From the NCBI GenBank assembly GCA_026786125.1, contig JAJAYU010000087.1, positions 1 to 13,359 of the forward strand: a DNA stretch of 13,359 nt, read 5' to 3'. Positions 4,495 through 11,883 of the stretch are shown in pieces (within the stretch, counting starts at the first letter, position 1; each line of letters begins with the position of its first letter). The notes under the pieces are model-generated. The model did no database searches. It saw only the letters and a program-made list of their open reading frames with translations, and had not been told where the DNA came from. A program made the position numbers and the translations under genes. The DNA is from Chamaesiphon sp. GTDB lineage: Bacteria; Cyanobacteriota; Cyanobacteriia; Cyanobacteriales; Chamaesiphonaceae.

Positions 4495-7494
4495 TTAAGC
4501 TCTCTCCCGCCACAATTCCTCTTGAATATCCCCCAAAATCGCTTCTAACTGTCCATTAAATACCTTATCTAGTCTTTTAAACCCACCATCAGCTTGAAAG
4601 GGTTCCTGGTCGATTGCGGCTTGATCGACGATGATTTCACGAGCTACTTGAAGACCGATCTTTTGCAACCATTGCTGTTGTGGATATGTCCAATTCTGTT
4701 TGGCTAAAATCCGGCGAATTGCCTTCTTCACCCGCTCATCATAAGGGATCAGCGCATCACCCAGCGCAGCCTGACGGATGAAGCCGATAATTGACGCAGC
4801 CATGTCTTCATTTCTGGTATCTCGCCACGCTTGTTGTAAAGCTGTATCCGAGTATCCCAACTTATCCAACTCTAGCCGCAATTCCCGCAACTGAGCGCGA
4901 GTCAATTCGCGAGGACGTTGTAAGACTACGACGAGGGCGGCAATTTGATTCATATTATCCCGAACGTAGGCAGTAAAACTATCGAGAAAATCATCAGGTT
5001 TTTGTCCTAAACCATAGCCGCGCGTCACTGATATTACCTCATCGGGATGATGGGAAATCGGCAATAATCGCGCTCCATTTCCATCGGGATTCCAGTCTAA
5101 TATTTGCCCTAATTGTGGTCGATCTCGCACCCAATTCGCTGTCTCAGTCAGGGGTGCCGATTTGAAGCGTTGTAATGTCAGCTCGACAGTTTCCCCACTT
5201 TCAGACTCATAACTATCTTGGGCTAGTTGGGGAATATTTCGCATTTTACGCCGCAATTTAACTAAAATTTGGTCGCGAATTACTTGTCGATTTTCGTCAG
5301 TGGTTACTTGACTAAATTCAGCGAATAGCTGTTCTAAATCAATTTTTGGATTGACAATTATAGGTTTCATTTCTGAGACGGTTTGCATTTTGGCATACAC
5401 ATCGACAGCATCGAAAATTCTAAATGTCTCCTTCCCAATCTCGTCACATTGACGAGTTGCTCGACCGAGCATTTGTTCGTACAAGATGCGACTATTTACC
5501 CTTCTCAAGAATACCAGATTAGTGATTTTGGGAATATCAATTCCAGTGGTTAATAAATCTACCGTCACAGCAACGTTTGGCAATCTATCGTTACGATACT
5601 CTTTAATTAGTTTCCCAACTTGATCGATCAATCCTGTCAGTTTCTTCACCGCTCCATCTTCGATCTCACCATAAAATTTCTCAAATGCGGCTTTTAGTTC
5701 ATCGACGATAATATCCGCATGGGCATCAGTAGCCGCGAAAATTAATGTTTTCCCTGGTAAATTGGGGTCGATATAAATGGCTAGCTCATTCGCGATTGCC
5801 CGATTGAAAGGTACCGTAATCACCTGCTTATTAAACTTATCGACATCAAAATGCAGATCGTCAGGCGCATTAGTCAGATCGACAGTTCCAGTCACCGCAT
5901 CATAGACTTCCATCTCCTCTTGTGCCTGAAAATCAATTCCCGACCGACTTAATTCTGTACCGATCTGAAATGGTGGTTCGTGGTCGATTAAAAAGCCATC
6001 GATGACTGCTTCCCGATAGGAGTATTTATAAATCGGTTCGCCGAAAATTTCTTTGGTATGTAAAGCTGGAGTAGCCGTTAAACCAATCTTTACCGCATCG
6101 AAATGTTCTAATACTCGCCGATATTTAGAAATATAGTCATCCTGCGATCGAAAGCTCAATTCCGCATCCGACATTTCTCGATCGAGTAAATACCCCCGAT
6201 GGCACTCATCAATAATAATTAGATCGTATTGGTCTACCGTCGGCACATCCCCAGGTTCTTTAGCATATAATACCCGCTTCACCAATCCTTGAATCGTACA
6301 AATATGTACCTTCGTTTCCGATTCTGGTTCGATTTCCTTCAACCCTTGCAATCCAAAGATATCCGCAAAAGTCTTGCTCGAAACAACTTTAGTCGTCTTA
6401 AATTCATCCCCTGTCTGGGTACCCAACGCACTGCGATCGACCACAAAACATACCCGCCGAAACCGTTTCGCCGTCAATAACCGATACAATAATGCGATCG
6501 CCAGTTTAGTTTTACCCGTCCCCGTTGCCATCGCCACCAACATTGATCGGCGATCGCTCTCTAAGGCAGCCTCAATTGCTTTGATCGCATTTTGCTGATA
6601 ATAACGCAGTGGAAAGCCAAAGTTGAAAGATTGCGCCTTCAGAGCCGTATGAGCATCCTTTGCGTCGATCTTCAGTTGTCCGATTAGCCCATCGGGTGTC
6701 GGAAATCCTGTCAGAGCGCGGCGCAAATTAGTCGCCAACCGAACATCCCGAAACCAGATCCCACTCTCAGTTTCAATCTGTTTGAGATAAGGTCGTCCAT
6801 TGGTGGCAAATACAAACGGTACGCCATATTTACCCCAACTCTCCCCCGCAAATTGTAACCCCTTCGCGTATCTTTCTGCCTGATCGATCGCGCCTGACAC
6901 ATTCTTCCTGCGCCGTTTTGCTTCAACCACGCCGATACAAAAAGTCCCGACAAATAAAGCATAATCAGCAATACCATCTTGAGTAGGATACTCCGCGATC
7001 GCAATATTTCGTCCCTTCACTCCTCTTGTACCCGACTGATACTGTAGACTCTGAGTATCCGCTTCCCAGCCACAATCCCGCAACTGTCGATCGATTATCG
7101 CTCTTGTTTGCGCCTCATCTAAATCTAACTTCTGTGCCGCATCCGCCGCCCGTTGGAGAATACTCGTCGTTTGATAACTAGAAAACTTAGGTGTATTTGC
7201 CTGAAGTGTCGCTAATTGCTGTGTGAGAGTCGCAATCGAACTCTCTGCATCTAACGCCAACTGCTCCCAAACTAATCGCTCCTCATCGGCTATTTTTGCC
7301 TGCGCTTCAATATCTACTCTCGCTTGCGCTTGCGCTTCCACTTCGGCTTGAGTTTGGGCGATCGTCAGTTGGAGACGGGCTAATTCTGCGGTACGATTAT
7401 TCCGATCTTGATCGAAAAACCGCTCCGCTAATTGCCCCAACCTCACTAATTGCGGCTCGTGGGATGCTAAAAACTCAAAATTGCTAACTTGCAT
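4495..7494 (-). CDS. hsdR: Type I restriction endonuclease/translocase subunit HsdR
   Basis: HsdR is the ATP-driven motor and nuclease of the type I R-M complex; it pulls in unmethylated DNA and cuts at a distance. The 999-aa protein has an N-terminal Gln/Ala/Glu-rich coiled coil (about 30-100), a PD-(D/E)xK nuclease with D177 (GIADYAL) and E191-A-K193 (VVEAKRR), then superfamily 2 helicase motifs: Walker A TGTGKT (324-329), DECH (429-432), TATP (473-476) and QMLGRATRQ (about 674-682). The C-terminal helical region ends LGDIQEELWRERA. No interruption is seen. ATG at 7494 is the first usable start; no clear Shine-Dalgarno precedes it. It is the first gene of the minus-strand R-M cluster, about 85 nt after the psbA-type terminator, so it needs its own promoter. 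I could not identify a convincing one. Confidence 0.95.
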   Translation of the reverse strand: MQVSNFEFLASHEPQLVRLGQLAERFFDQDRNNRTAELARLQLTIAQTQAEVEAQAQARVDIEAQAKIADEERLVWEQLALDAESSIATLTQQLATLQANTPKFSSYQTTSILQRAADAAQKLDLDEAQTRAIIDRQLRDCGWEADTQSLQYQSGTRGVKGRNIAIAEYPTQDGIADYALFVGTFCIGVVEAKRRRKNVSGAIDQAERYAKGLQFAGESWGKYGVPFVFATNGRPYLKQIETESGIWFRDVRLATNLRRALTGFPTPDGLIGQLKIDAKDAHTALKAQSFNFGFPLRYYQQNAIKAIEAALESDRRSMLVAMATGTGKTKLAIALLYRLLTAKRFRRVCFVVDRSALGTQTGDEFKTTKVVSSKTFADIFGLQGLKEIEPESETKVHICTIQGLVKRVLYAKEPGDVPTVDQYDLIIIDECHRGYLLDREMSDAELSFRSQDDYISKYRRVLEHFDAVKIGLTATPALHTKEIFGEPIYKYSYREAVIDGFLIDHEPPFQIGTELSRSGIDFQAQEEMEVYDAVTGTVDLTNAPDDLHFDVDKFNKQVITVPFNRAIANELAIYIDPNLPGKTLIFAATDAHADIIVDELKAAFEKFYGEIEDGAVKKLTGLIDQVGKLIKEYRNDRLPNVAVTVDLLTTGIDIPKITNLVFLRRVNSRILYEQMLGRATRQCDEIGKETFRIFDAVDVYAKMQTVSEMKPIIVNPKIDLEQLFAEFSQVTTDENRQVIRDQILVKLRRKMRNIPQLAQDSYESESGETVELTLQRFKSAPLTETANWVRDRPQLGQILDWNPDGNGARLLPISHHPDEVISVTRGYGLGQKPDDFLDSFTAYVRDNMNQIAALVVVLQRPRELTRAQLRELRLELDKLGYSDTALQQAWRDTRNEDMAASIIGFIRQAALGDALIPYDERVKKAIRRILAKQNWTYPQQQWLQKIGLQVAREIIVDQAAIDQEPFQADGGFKRLDKVFNGQLEAILGDIQEELWRERA

Positions 7495-7576
7495 CTATGG
7501 CCACCATCGGCGATCTAATACACATATTATGCCCACCAGAATCCGCAAACATTAAATCTTGGCGGTTAATAACAAA

Positions 7577-7609
7577 ACAAAACCCCCTCACGATGTGAGG
7601 GGGTTTTGT
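7577..7609 (-). terminator. Rho-independent terminator behind the psbA remnant
   Basis: A 15-bp perfect stem (ACAAAACCCCCTCAC pairing with GTGAGGGGGTTTTGT) has a 3-nt loop. On the minus strand it is followed by TTTTGTTATT. It lies 22 nt after the psbA remnant stop, the expected place for a psbA terminator, and isolates hsdR from upstream transcription. Confidence 0.9.
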
Positions 7610-7631
7610 CTATCTCGAAATCAAATCGGAA

Positions 7632-7772
7632 TTAACCGTTGATGGAAGGAGCAGTCAAAGCAACAGGAGTAGCTTCACCAGCAGCTAGATCGAGAGGGAA
7701 GTTGTGAGCGTTGCGCTCGTGCATTGCGGAGAACAATGAACCACCGAATACACCAGCTACTCCCAACATGTG
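7632..7772 (-). pseudogene. psbA: psbA (photosystem II D1) remnant with 5' truncation and internal deletion
   Basis: The minus strand encodes [18 protein letters not shown] joined directly to [18 protein letters not shown] and [14 protein letters not shown]. In D1 numbering the first part is His198 to His215 and the second is Glu333 to Gly360 of a normal 360-aa cyanobacterial protein. About 117 codons are missing, and the joint lies at ATGCAC (7724-7719), which encodes Met-His at both 214-215 and 331-332. Everything before His198 is gone; an in-frame TAG lies two codons upstream. The coding frame from Met199 could make a 45-residue peptide, but no ribosome binding site is apparent. The mature C-terminus and terminator are preserved. 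D1 is the photosystem II core protein, so full psbA copies must be elsewhere. Identification is certain; loss of function follows from the missing helices. Confidence 0.95.
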
Positions 7773-7818
7773 GAGCTAACTCTATTGTTAACGTTTGTAA
7801 AGTTTTCTCATGTTTGTT

Positions 7819-7841
7819 AATCTGATGAGTTTCATCAGGTT
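7819..7841. repeat. Small hairpin between the DHH gene and psbA remnant
   Basis: CTGATGA and TCATCAG are exact complements around a 3-nt loop; the stem extends to 10 bp with one G-U pair. It lies 88 nt beyond the stop of the DHH gene. It lacks a U-tract, so a terminator role is weak. The rest of 7773-7928 shows no gene. Confidence 0.35.
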
Positions 7842-7928
7842 TACTTATGAGTTGTCGCTTGTCCTGGCTGGGTATGATTCTTGGTGAGATGATTGGGGAT
7901 CAAAACTTGACTACAACTATCAACCAAC

Positions 7929-9218
7929 TTAATAGCTATCAGTGGGGTTGACCAATTTCAACAACTTCTGCTTGATTTGATTATCAAACACTTCCCACTT
8001 CATCTTGGAAAATTCAGAGTTGTCATTGAAGCCACACAAGAACCCGACGGGAATCTCAAATCCGCCAGCGGTGAATCTACCACCACCAAAGAAACGACCT
8101 TCGCTATTTTTGCCAAATGCTTCTTTGATAAACTCATCCGGATCGAGGGTTAATTTGGACGTGCGGAGGGAGCCAATCACTAATTCCACTTCATCATCCT
8201 CATCGCGGACAATGCCATATACCATCGCCGTATGGACGTTCTCCTCTGTTACCAGGAAATCTGCCGCTTGGGGAATTGCATCGCGATCTTCATAGCGGAG
8301 ATAGCCGACACCTGCGATCGAGAAGTTATTTTGAACTACTCTATTAGTTAGGGATCTTTGAATCACTTCCATCACCCGTTTCGATCGATATACCTGTAAG
8401 ATAGCATTGAGCAATTGGGCATCATAAAAGCGACTGAGATATCCCGCCGCCAAAAAGTCTTCTTCTTGTGCCTGCATCAAGCGATTGGTATCGGAGCGTA
8501 AGCCGTGCATCAATGCCGTGGCACATTTGACATGTTCGGCAACACTGCTATCTAGTTTCAGTAGTCCTGCTTGGAGGTACTGGGTCAGAATTGTGGCAGT
8601 AGCACGAGTCGAAGGCCGAATATCGACAAATTCGGCATTGAGATCTTCTTGCAGACTATGGTGATCGATAATTACGGTAATCGGAATTTCCGCTTGTCTG
8701 ATGATATCTAATAGCTGACAGGTGGTGCCTTGATTATCAATCAGCACACAGCCTTGATAAGTAGCTAAATCTTTTTCTTTGAGACTCGCGCTAGAAATCT
8801 TTTTGGTTGGTAATCCAGTTAATTTAACTAGGGCAATATTTTCTTGGTGACTGAGGGCACCAGCATAGACAAGATCGCAAGTGATATTGTATTGTTTGGC
8901 GATCAGTTGGTATGCCCAAGCTCCAGATAGCGCGTCAGGATCGGGAAAGTCTTGTAATAGAACAATTTGGCGTTCACCCCGATGCCGTTCTAATGTTGCC
9001 TTGAGTGCAGCTACGCGAATATCCTCGGAAGGTAAATCGTAGCGATGCTCTGGAGATACATGTATAGAGGTCGCTTTACTATGGTCGCGATCCAATCTAT
9101 CTTCTGGATGTTCGACATCGGAATCTATCTGCTGTGTCATTTCGAGCAGTCCACGCATAGAATTTGTATCCATGTTTGAAGCTTGACCATTGAGAGGCTT
9201 AATCAACTTTGAAGACAT
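7929..9218 (-). CDS. DHH/DHHA1 phosphoesterase (NrnA/RecJ superfamily)
   Basis: A DHH-family protein, probably acting on short oligonucleotides, nucleotide phosphates or cyclic dinucleotides; the substrate cannot be fixed from sequence. From the ATG chosen (429 aa) the manganese-binding motifs are QDFPDPDAL (D90, D93, D95), LIDNQG (D161) and the signature DHH (185-187). The C-terminal DHHA1 part has FFGGGRFTAGGFEIP, with Arg where many family members have GGGH. The sequence matches from memory the conserved cyanobacterial proteins annotated as bifunctional oligoribonuclease/PAP phosphatase. The first ~75 residues are variable. A GTG at 9263 would add 15 codons; the ATG at 9218 or a later ATG at 9173 are alternatives, as no ribosome binding site decides. 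A candidate promoter lies 74 nt or so upstream. The gene is monocistronic-looking. Confidence 0.85.
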   Translation of the reverse strand: MSSKLIKPLNGQASNMDTNSMRGLLEMTQQIDSDVEHPEDRLDRDHSKATSIHVSPEHRYDLPSEDIRVAALKATLERHRGERQIVLLQDFPDPDALSGAWAYQLIAKQYNITCDLVYAGALSHQENIALVKLTGLPTKKISSASLKEKDLATYQGCVLIDNQGTTCQLLDIIRQAEIPITVIIDHHSLQEDLNAEFVDIRPSTRATATILTQYLQAGLLKLDSSVAEHVKCATALMHGLRSDTNRLMQAQEEDFLAAGYLSRFYDAQLLNAILQVYRSKRVMEVIQRSLTNRVVQNNFSIAGVGYLRYEDRDAIPQAADFLVTEENVHTAMVYGIVRDEDDEVELVIGSLRTSKLTLDPDEFIKEAFGKNSEGRFFGGGRFTAGGFEIPVGFLCGFNDNSEFSKMKWEVFDNQIKQKLLKLVNPTDSY

Positions 9219-9298
9219 GTATATATCACGCAAGGTAGTGCAGAAGACGGGAAGCTCTAGCACTCCAGTGTTGCGAGGAACGACGATCTCCCGTGGGT

Positions 9299-9328
9299 AT
9301 AATATCCCTAACAGTCCATCATAAACAA
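9299..9328 (-). promoter_or_regulatory. Candidate sigma-70 type promoter of the DHH gene
   Basis: On the minus strand TTGTTT, an 18-nt spacer and TATTAT precede the DHH phosphoesterase gene, giving a leader of about 75 nt. Consensus match only. The remaining 9264-9502 intergenic stretch shows no convincing gene. Confidence 0.45.
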
Positions 9329-9502
9329 CTGCGATCGGATTGGCAATTAGCGATTTTACTTAGCTTTGGAAATTATTTACTACAATCTCTTGATAGCAAC
9401 GGTTCTAGGTACTTAATTGTTTCTATTAAAATTTCGGGATTTCAGGAGTTAAGTGGATCAGTATGTTGGATTGATCGATGCAATATAAAGCACCCACGAC
9501 AC

Positions 9503-10168
9503 TTATAGTCGCTGTAACAAATTTAGCCCGTGAGTATCAGTACCACAAGTATGTAGCAAATTATAACTCTTGCCCAAGCGTTTGACTGTTTCTGTCTGTT
9601 CAAAACTGGGAATCCAGGGGATGGGATTGTTGTAAGCATAATAAGTCTCTACACCATCAATTCCTAATGATACAGCCGTCGGAATCAATTCTTCTGGCGA
9701 TCGACGATACCGAGATGGATGAGCCAATACAACTATCGCCCCAGCTTTGTGGAGTGCGGCAATTACCCGTTCAGCTCGCGCATCGACACCTCTGGGTTCG
9801 CGTCCAGTTAGGTATGGGGCTAGACTTGGCTCTAATGGGTTGAACCCATAGCCGAGAATATGTACATCTACAGGCGGTAGATATGCGGTAATTTCCATAC
9901 CTGTCCACAAATGAACTGAATCAATCGATTGTTCTTTTAGCCATTGGGCAGCACGATAGTAGCCATCAACACTGTGATGATCCGTGATTGCCATCCCTTG
10001 CAGCCCAATCCCCACCGCCTGGGACATTAGATCTTCTGGTGTGAGTTTGCCATCAGAACAATTGGTGTGCATGTGAAAGTTGTAGTGTTTTGGACAACTA
10101 TCAGCTTGAATATTGGTAAATACTTGGCGCAGTAAGGTGGTATTTTGGGCTGAGGGCTGGTTCTCCAT
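9503..10168 (-). CDS. PHP-domain metal-dependent phosphoesterase
   Basis: This is a 221-aa PHP-superfamily protein, of the stand-alone type related to the RNase AM/YciV group that hydrolyses 3',5'-nucleotide bisphosphates or RNA 5' ends; the substrate here is an inference. Metal ligands are visible: FHMHTNCSDG (H32, H34, D39), AITDHHSVDG (D63, H64), GMEI (E92), LAHPSRY (H150) and the C-terminal CGTDTHG (D211, H213). The protein ends about 8 residues after the last motif, so the domain is complete but short compared with YciV-type proteins near 280-290 aa. The product starts MENQPSAQNT; no strong ribosome binding site precedes the ATG. It stands alone on the minus strand between the DHH gene and a divergent plus-strand operon. 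A role in nucleotide recycling alongside the DHH enzyme is possible but unproven. Confidence 0.85.
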   Translation of the reverse strand: MENQPSAQNTTLLRQVFTNIQADSCPKHYNFHMHTNCSDGKLTPEDLMSQAVGIGLQGMAITDHHSVDGYYRAAQWLKEQSIDSVHLWTGMEITAYLPPVDVHILGYGFNPLEPSLAPYLTGREPRGVDARAERVIAALHKAGAIVVLAHPSRYRRSPEELIPTAVSLGIDGVETYYAYNNPIPWIPSFEQTETVKRLGKSYNLLHTCGTDTHGLNLLQRL

Positions 10169-10260
10169 AGCTTTGGGTGTATGAGTCTGGTAGTTTCCGA
10201 CGATTGTTGTATTTAAAAGTATGTGCTCTCTCTAAGATTACCCCAATCGTTGTAAAACTT

Positions 10261-10290
10261 CATGAGAATAGCTAGTGCTGCTCTCTCATG
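10261..10290. repeat. Inverted repeat in the divergent intergenic region
   Basis: CATGAGA and TCTCATG face each other across 16 nt in the 390-nt gap between the divergently transcribed PHP gene and the small membrane-protein gene. It could be an operator or chance. I see no RNA gene or coding sequence in the rest of 10169-10561. Confidence 0.25.
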
Positions 10291-10468
10291 ATTTAGCGGC
10301 TCGTGAGCATCTTCTCCTTCATTGTAGCGGTCTGCCGTCAACACAAGACCCCTCGTTTGGATTGAACAATGGCTACCACTCTATATCTATCCTGAGTTCT
10401 GGGCGAAGTGTATAGATTTTTAATCCATTATCAAAAAGTTTAAGGATATTTTAAGATTCCTTACAGAT

Positions 10469-10499
10469 TTGAACGATCACTAGATTGCTAATTTATGAT
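10469..10499 (+). promoter_or_regulatory. Candidate promoter for the membrane protein-gpsA operon
   Basis: TTGAAC (10469-10474) and TATGAT (10494-10499) are separated by 19 nt, about 60 nt before the GTG start at 10562. The spacer is slightly long, so confidence is low. Confidence 0.35.
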
Positions 10500-10547
10500 A
10501 TGTAGGTGAGCTAGATTTAGCCCCAGGTTCTTTCAGCCATCAGGCGG

Positions 10548-10553
10548 GTGAGG
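10548..10553 (+). promoter_or_regulatory. Ribosome binding site supporting a GTG start
   Basis: GTGAGG ends 8 nt before the GTG at 10562 and supports that non-ATG start. Confidence 0.55.
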
Positions 10554-10561
10554 TTACGATC

Positions 10562-10849
10562 GTGTCATCGAAATTACTACGTTCTTTATCCCTGGCGGTG
10601 GTGTTGAGTTTTTTTGCTCCCATGCTGCTGATGTCTGGTTCTCTAGCTAGCACTTGGTTGTTGACTTGCATTCCTGGGCTAGAATTTATCGGGCAAGTCC
10701 CAACAGATATGTTGCTGGATGTCCTTGGTACTTTTGGTGGTGGTTGTGCGTTCCAAGGCATGTTAACTATTGGTTTAGTCTGTGGATTCGTCGGCGCACT
10801 CTTTGATGTTTATGTTTTCTATAATTTTCAGACTCAGAAAGGAAATTGA
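10562..10849 (+). CDS. Small two-helix membrane protein of unknown function
   Basis: The 95-aa product starts at GTG (MSSKLLRSLSLAVVLSFF), supported by a ribosome binding site. Residues about 5-27 form a hydrophobic segment that could be a signal anchor. The middle contains TWLLTCIPGLEFIGQVPTD and LGTFGGGCAFQG with two cysteines about 27 residues apart, and residues about 66-88 (MLTIGLVCGFVGALFDVYVF) form a second membrane helix. The tail NFQTQKGN is polar. It could sit in the plasma or thylakoid membrane. Its stop TGA (10847-10849) precedes the gpsA ATG by 8 nt, or overlaps a possible TTG start of gpsA, so the two are probably co-transcribed. I do not recognise the family; codon usage and layout suggest a genuine gene conserved in cyanobacteria, but that is inference. 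Confidence 0.7.
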   Translation: MSSKLLRSLSLAVVLSFFAPMLLMSGSLASTWLLTCIPGLEFIGQVPTDMLLDVLGTFGGGCAFQGMLTIGLVCGFVGALFDVYVFYNFQTQKGN

Positions 10850-10857
10850 ATGAGCGG

Positions 10858-11772
10858 ATGCCCGATCGAATTACAATTATTGGTGCTGGTGCTTGGGGTG
10901 GGGCATTAGCCAATCTTACGCAAATCAATGGTTATGAACCAACAATTTGGTCGCGAAATTGTGGTCAGATCCTAACAGATACCATTGTAGATAAAGTAGC
11001 GATCGTTTCAGCAGTATCGATGTCAGGCGTTCGTTCAGTAGTTGAGCAGTTAGCTGGATCGATCGAGCCAAGTCAAATTATCGTTACAGCAACTAAAGGG
11101 TTAGATGCTAAAACTAATTTTACCCCTGCCCAACTCTGGCGAATCGCTTTTCCAAACAACCCCATTGTTGTCCTGTCAGGGCCAAATTTATCCCTAGAAA
11201 TTCAGCAGGGATTACCAGCGGCAACAGTAGTTGCTAGTCAAGATAGTTTGGCAGCTACCAAAATTCAAGAGATATTTTCTTCGCCAAAGTTTCGAGTTTA
11301 TACCAATGACGATCCAATTGGCGTAGAAATTGCCGGAACTGTCAAAAATGTGATTGCGATCGCCGCAGGTACTTGTGATGGTCTAAAATTAGGAAATAAT
11401 GCTAAGTCGGCTCTATTAACAAGAGGATTAGCTGAAATCATTCGGATCGGTCAATATTGGGGTGGCAAAACTGAAACCTTTTATGGCTTATCTGGGTTGG
11501 GCGATCTACTAACTACTTGTAATAGTCCCCTCAGTCGCAATTATCAAGTGGGCTATGGTTTAGCTCAAGGCAAAACTTTAACTCAAATCTTAGCTGATTT
11601 GCAGGGCACAGCCGAAGGAGTAAATACAACGAAGGTATTGATTCAGATTGCTAGCCAAAATCAGATTTACATGCCGATTACAGTATTAGTTGATCGAATG
11701 TTGCAAGGTCAAATCACTGCTCAGGAAGCAATTATTGCGCTAATGTCAAGAGATCGGAAATCGGAATATTAG
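10858..11772 (+). CDS. gpsA: Glycerol-3-phosphate dehydrogenase [NAD(P)+]
   Basis: GpsA reduces dihydroxyacetone phosphate to sn-glycerol 3-phosphate, the backbone for membrane glycerolipids, in the cytoplasm. The 304-aa protein has the Rossmann motif TIIGAGAWGGALANL, TATKGLD, the substrate-domain signature SGPNLSLEIQQGLPAATVVAS, the catalytic-lysine region IAGTVKNVIAIAAG, GLSGLGDLLTTC and EGVNTTKVL. These are the full family set, with length slightly under the usual 330 because the N-terminus is compact. ATG at 10858 is chosen; a TTG at 10846 would add 4 residues and overlap the upstream stop. It is probably the second gene of a two-gene operon with the small membrane protein. The motif GCGATCGC occurs within the gene, as expected for core cyanobacterial DNA. 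Identification is secure. Confidence 0.95.
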   Translation: MPDRITIIGAGAWGGALANLTQINGYEPTIWSRNCGQILTDTIVDKVAIVSAVSMSGVRSVVEQLAGSIEPSQIIVTATKGLDAKTNFTPAQLWRIAFPNNPIVVLSGPNLSLEIQQGLPAATVVASQDSLAATKIQEIFSSPKFRVYTNDDPIGVEIAGTVKNVIAIAAGTCDGLKLGNNAKSALLTRGLAEIIRIGQYWGGKTETFYGLSGLGDLLTTCNSPLSRNYQVGYGLAQGKTLTQILADLQGTAEGVNTTKVLIQIASQNQIYMPITVLVDRMLQGQITAQEAIIALMSRDRKSEY

Positions 11773-11776
11773 TTTA

Positions 11777-11879
11777 GTGAATGGTGAATGGTGGATGATT
11801 AAGTTTGATACAGGTAATTAAGACACACTAAATTTCTAAATGGATATTCCCTATCCACTATCCACTATTCACCATTCAC
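11777..11879. repeat. Heptamer tandem repeats arranged as a large inverted repeat
   Basis: The left arm (11777-11797) is three heptamers: GTGAATG, GTGAATG, GTGGATG. The right arm (11852-11879) is four: TATCCAC, TATCCAC, TATTCAC, CATTCAC. The arms pair over 20 bp with one G-U around a 63-nt middle, and they fill the gap between gpsA and the GTPase gene, ending 4 nt before the GTPase start codon. This resembles the short tandemly repeated heptamers (STRR) known in cyanobacteria, or a MITE-like remnant. Confidence 0.8.
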
Positions 11880-11883
11880 AAAA

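Noticed and set aside
6711..7004. 97-codon minus-strand ORF inside hsdR
   Set aside because: It lies in another frame of the intact hsdR gene with its nuclease motifs; a shadow.
7296..7400. CRISPR-like or tandem repeat from GCTTGCGCTTGCGCTT
   Set aside because: It is codon repetition for the Ala/Gln/Glu-rich coiled coil of HsdR.
9293..9508. 71-codon plus-strand ORF in the DHH-PHP gap
   Set aside because: It overlaps the likely DHH promoter and the PHP 3' end, has no recognisable motif or ribosome binding site, and reads like random sequence.
10169..10561. RNA gene or small photosystem peptide in the 390-nt divergent gap
   Set aside because: No tRNA-like cloverleaf, rRNA or known small photosystem ORF was seen; only weak promoter and inverted-repeat signals.
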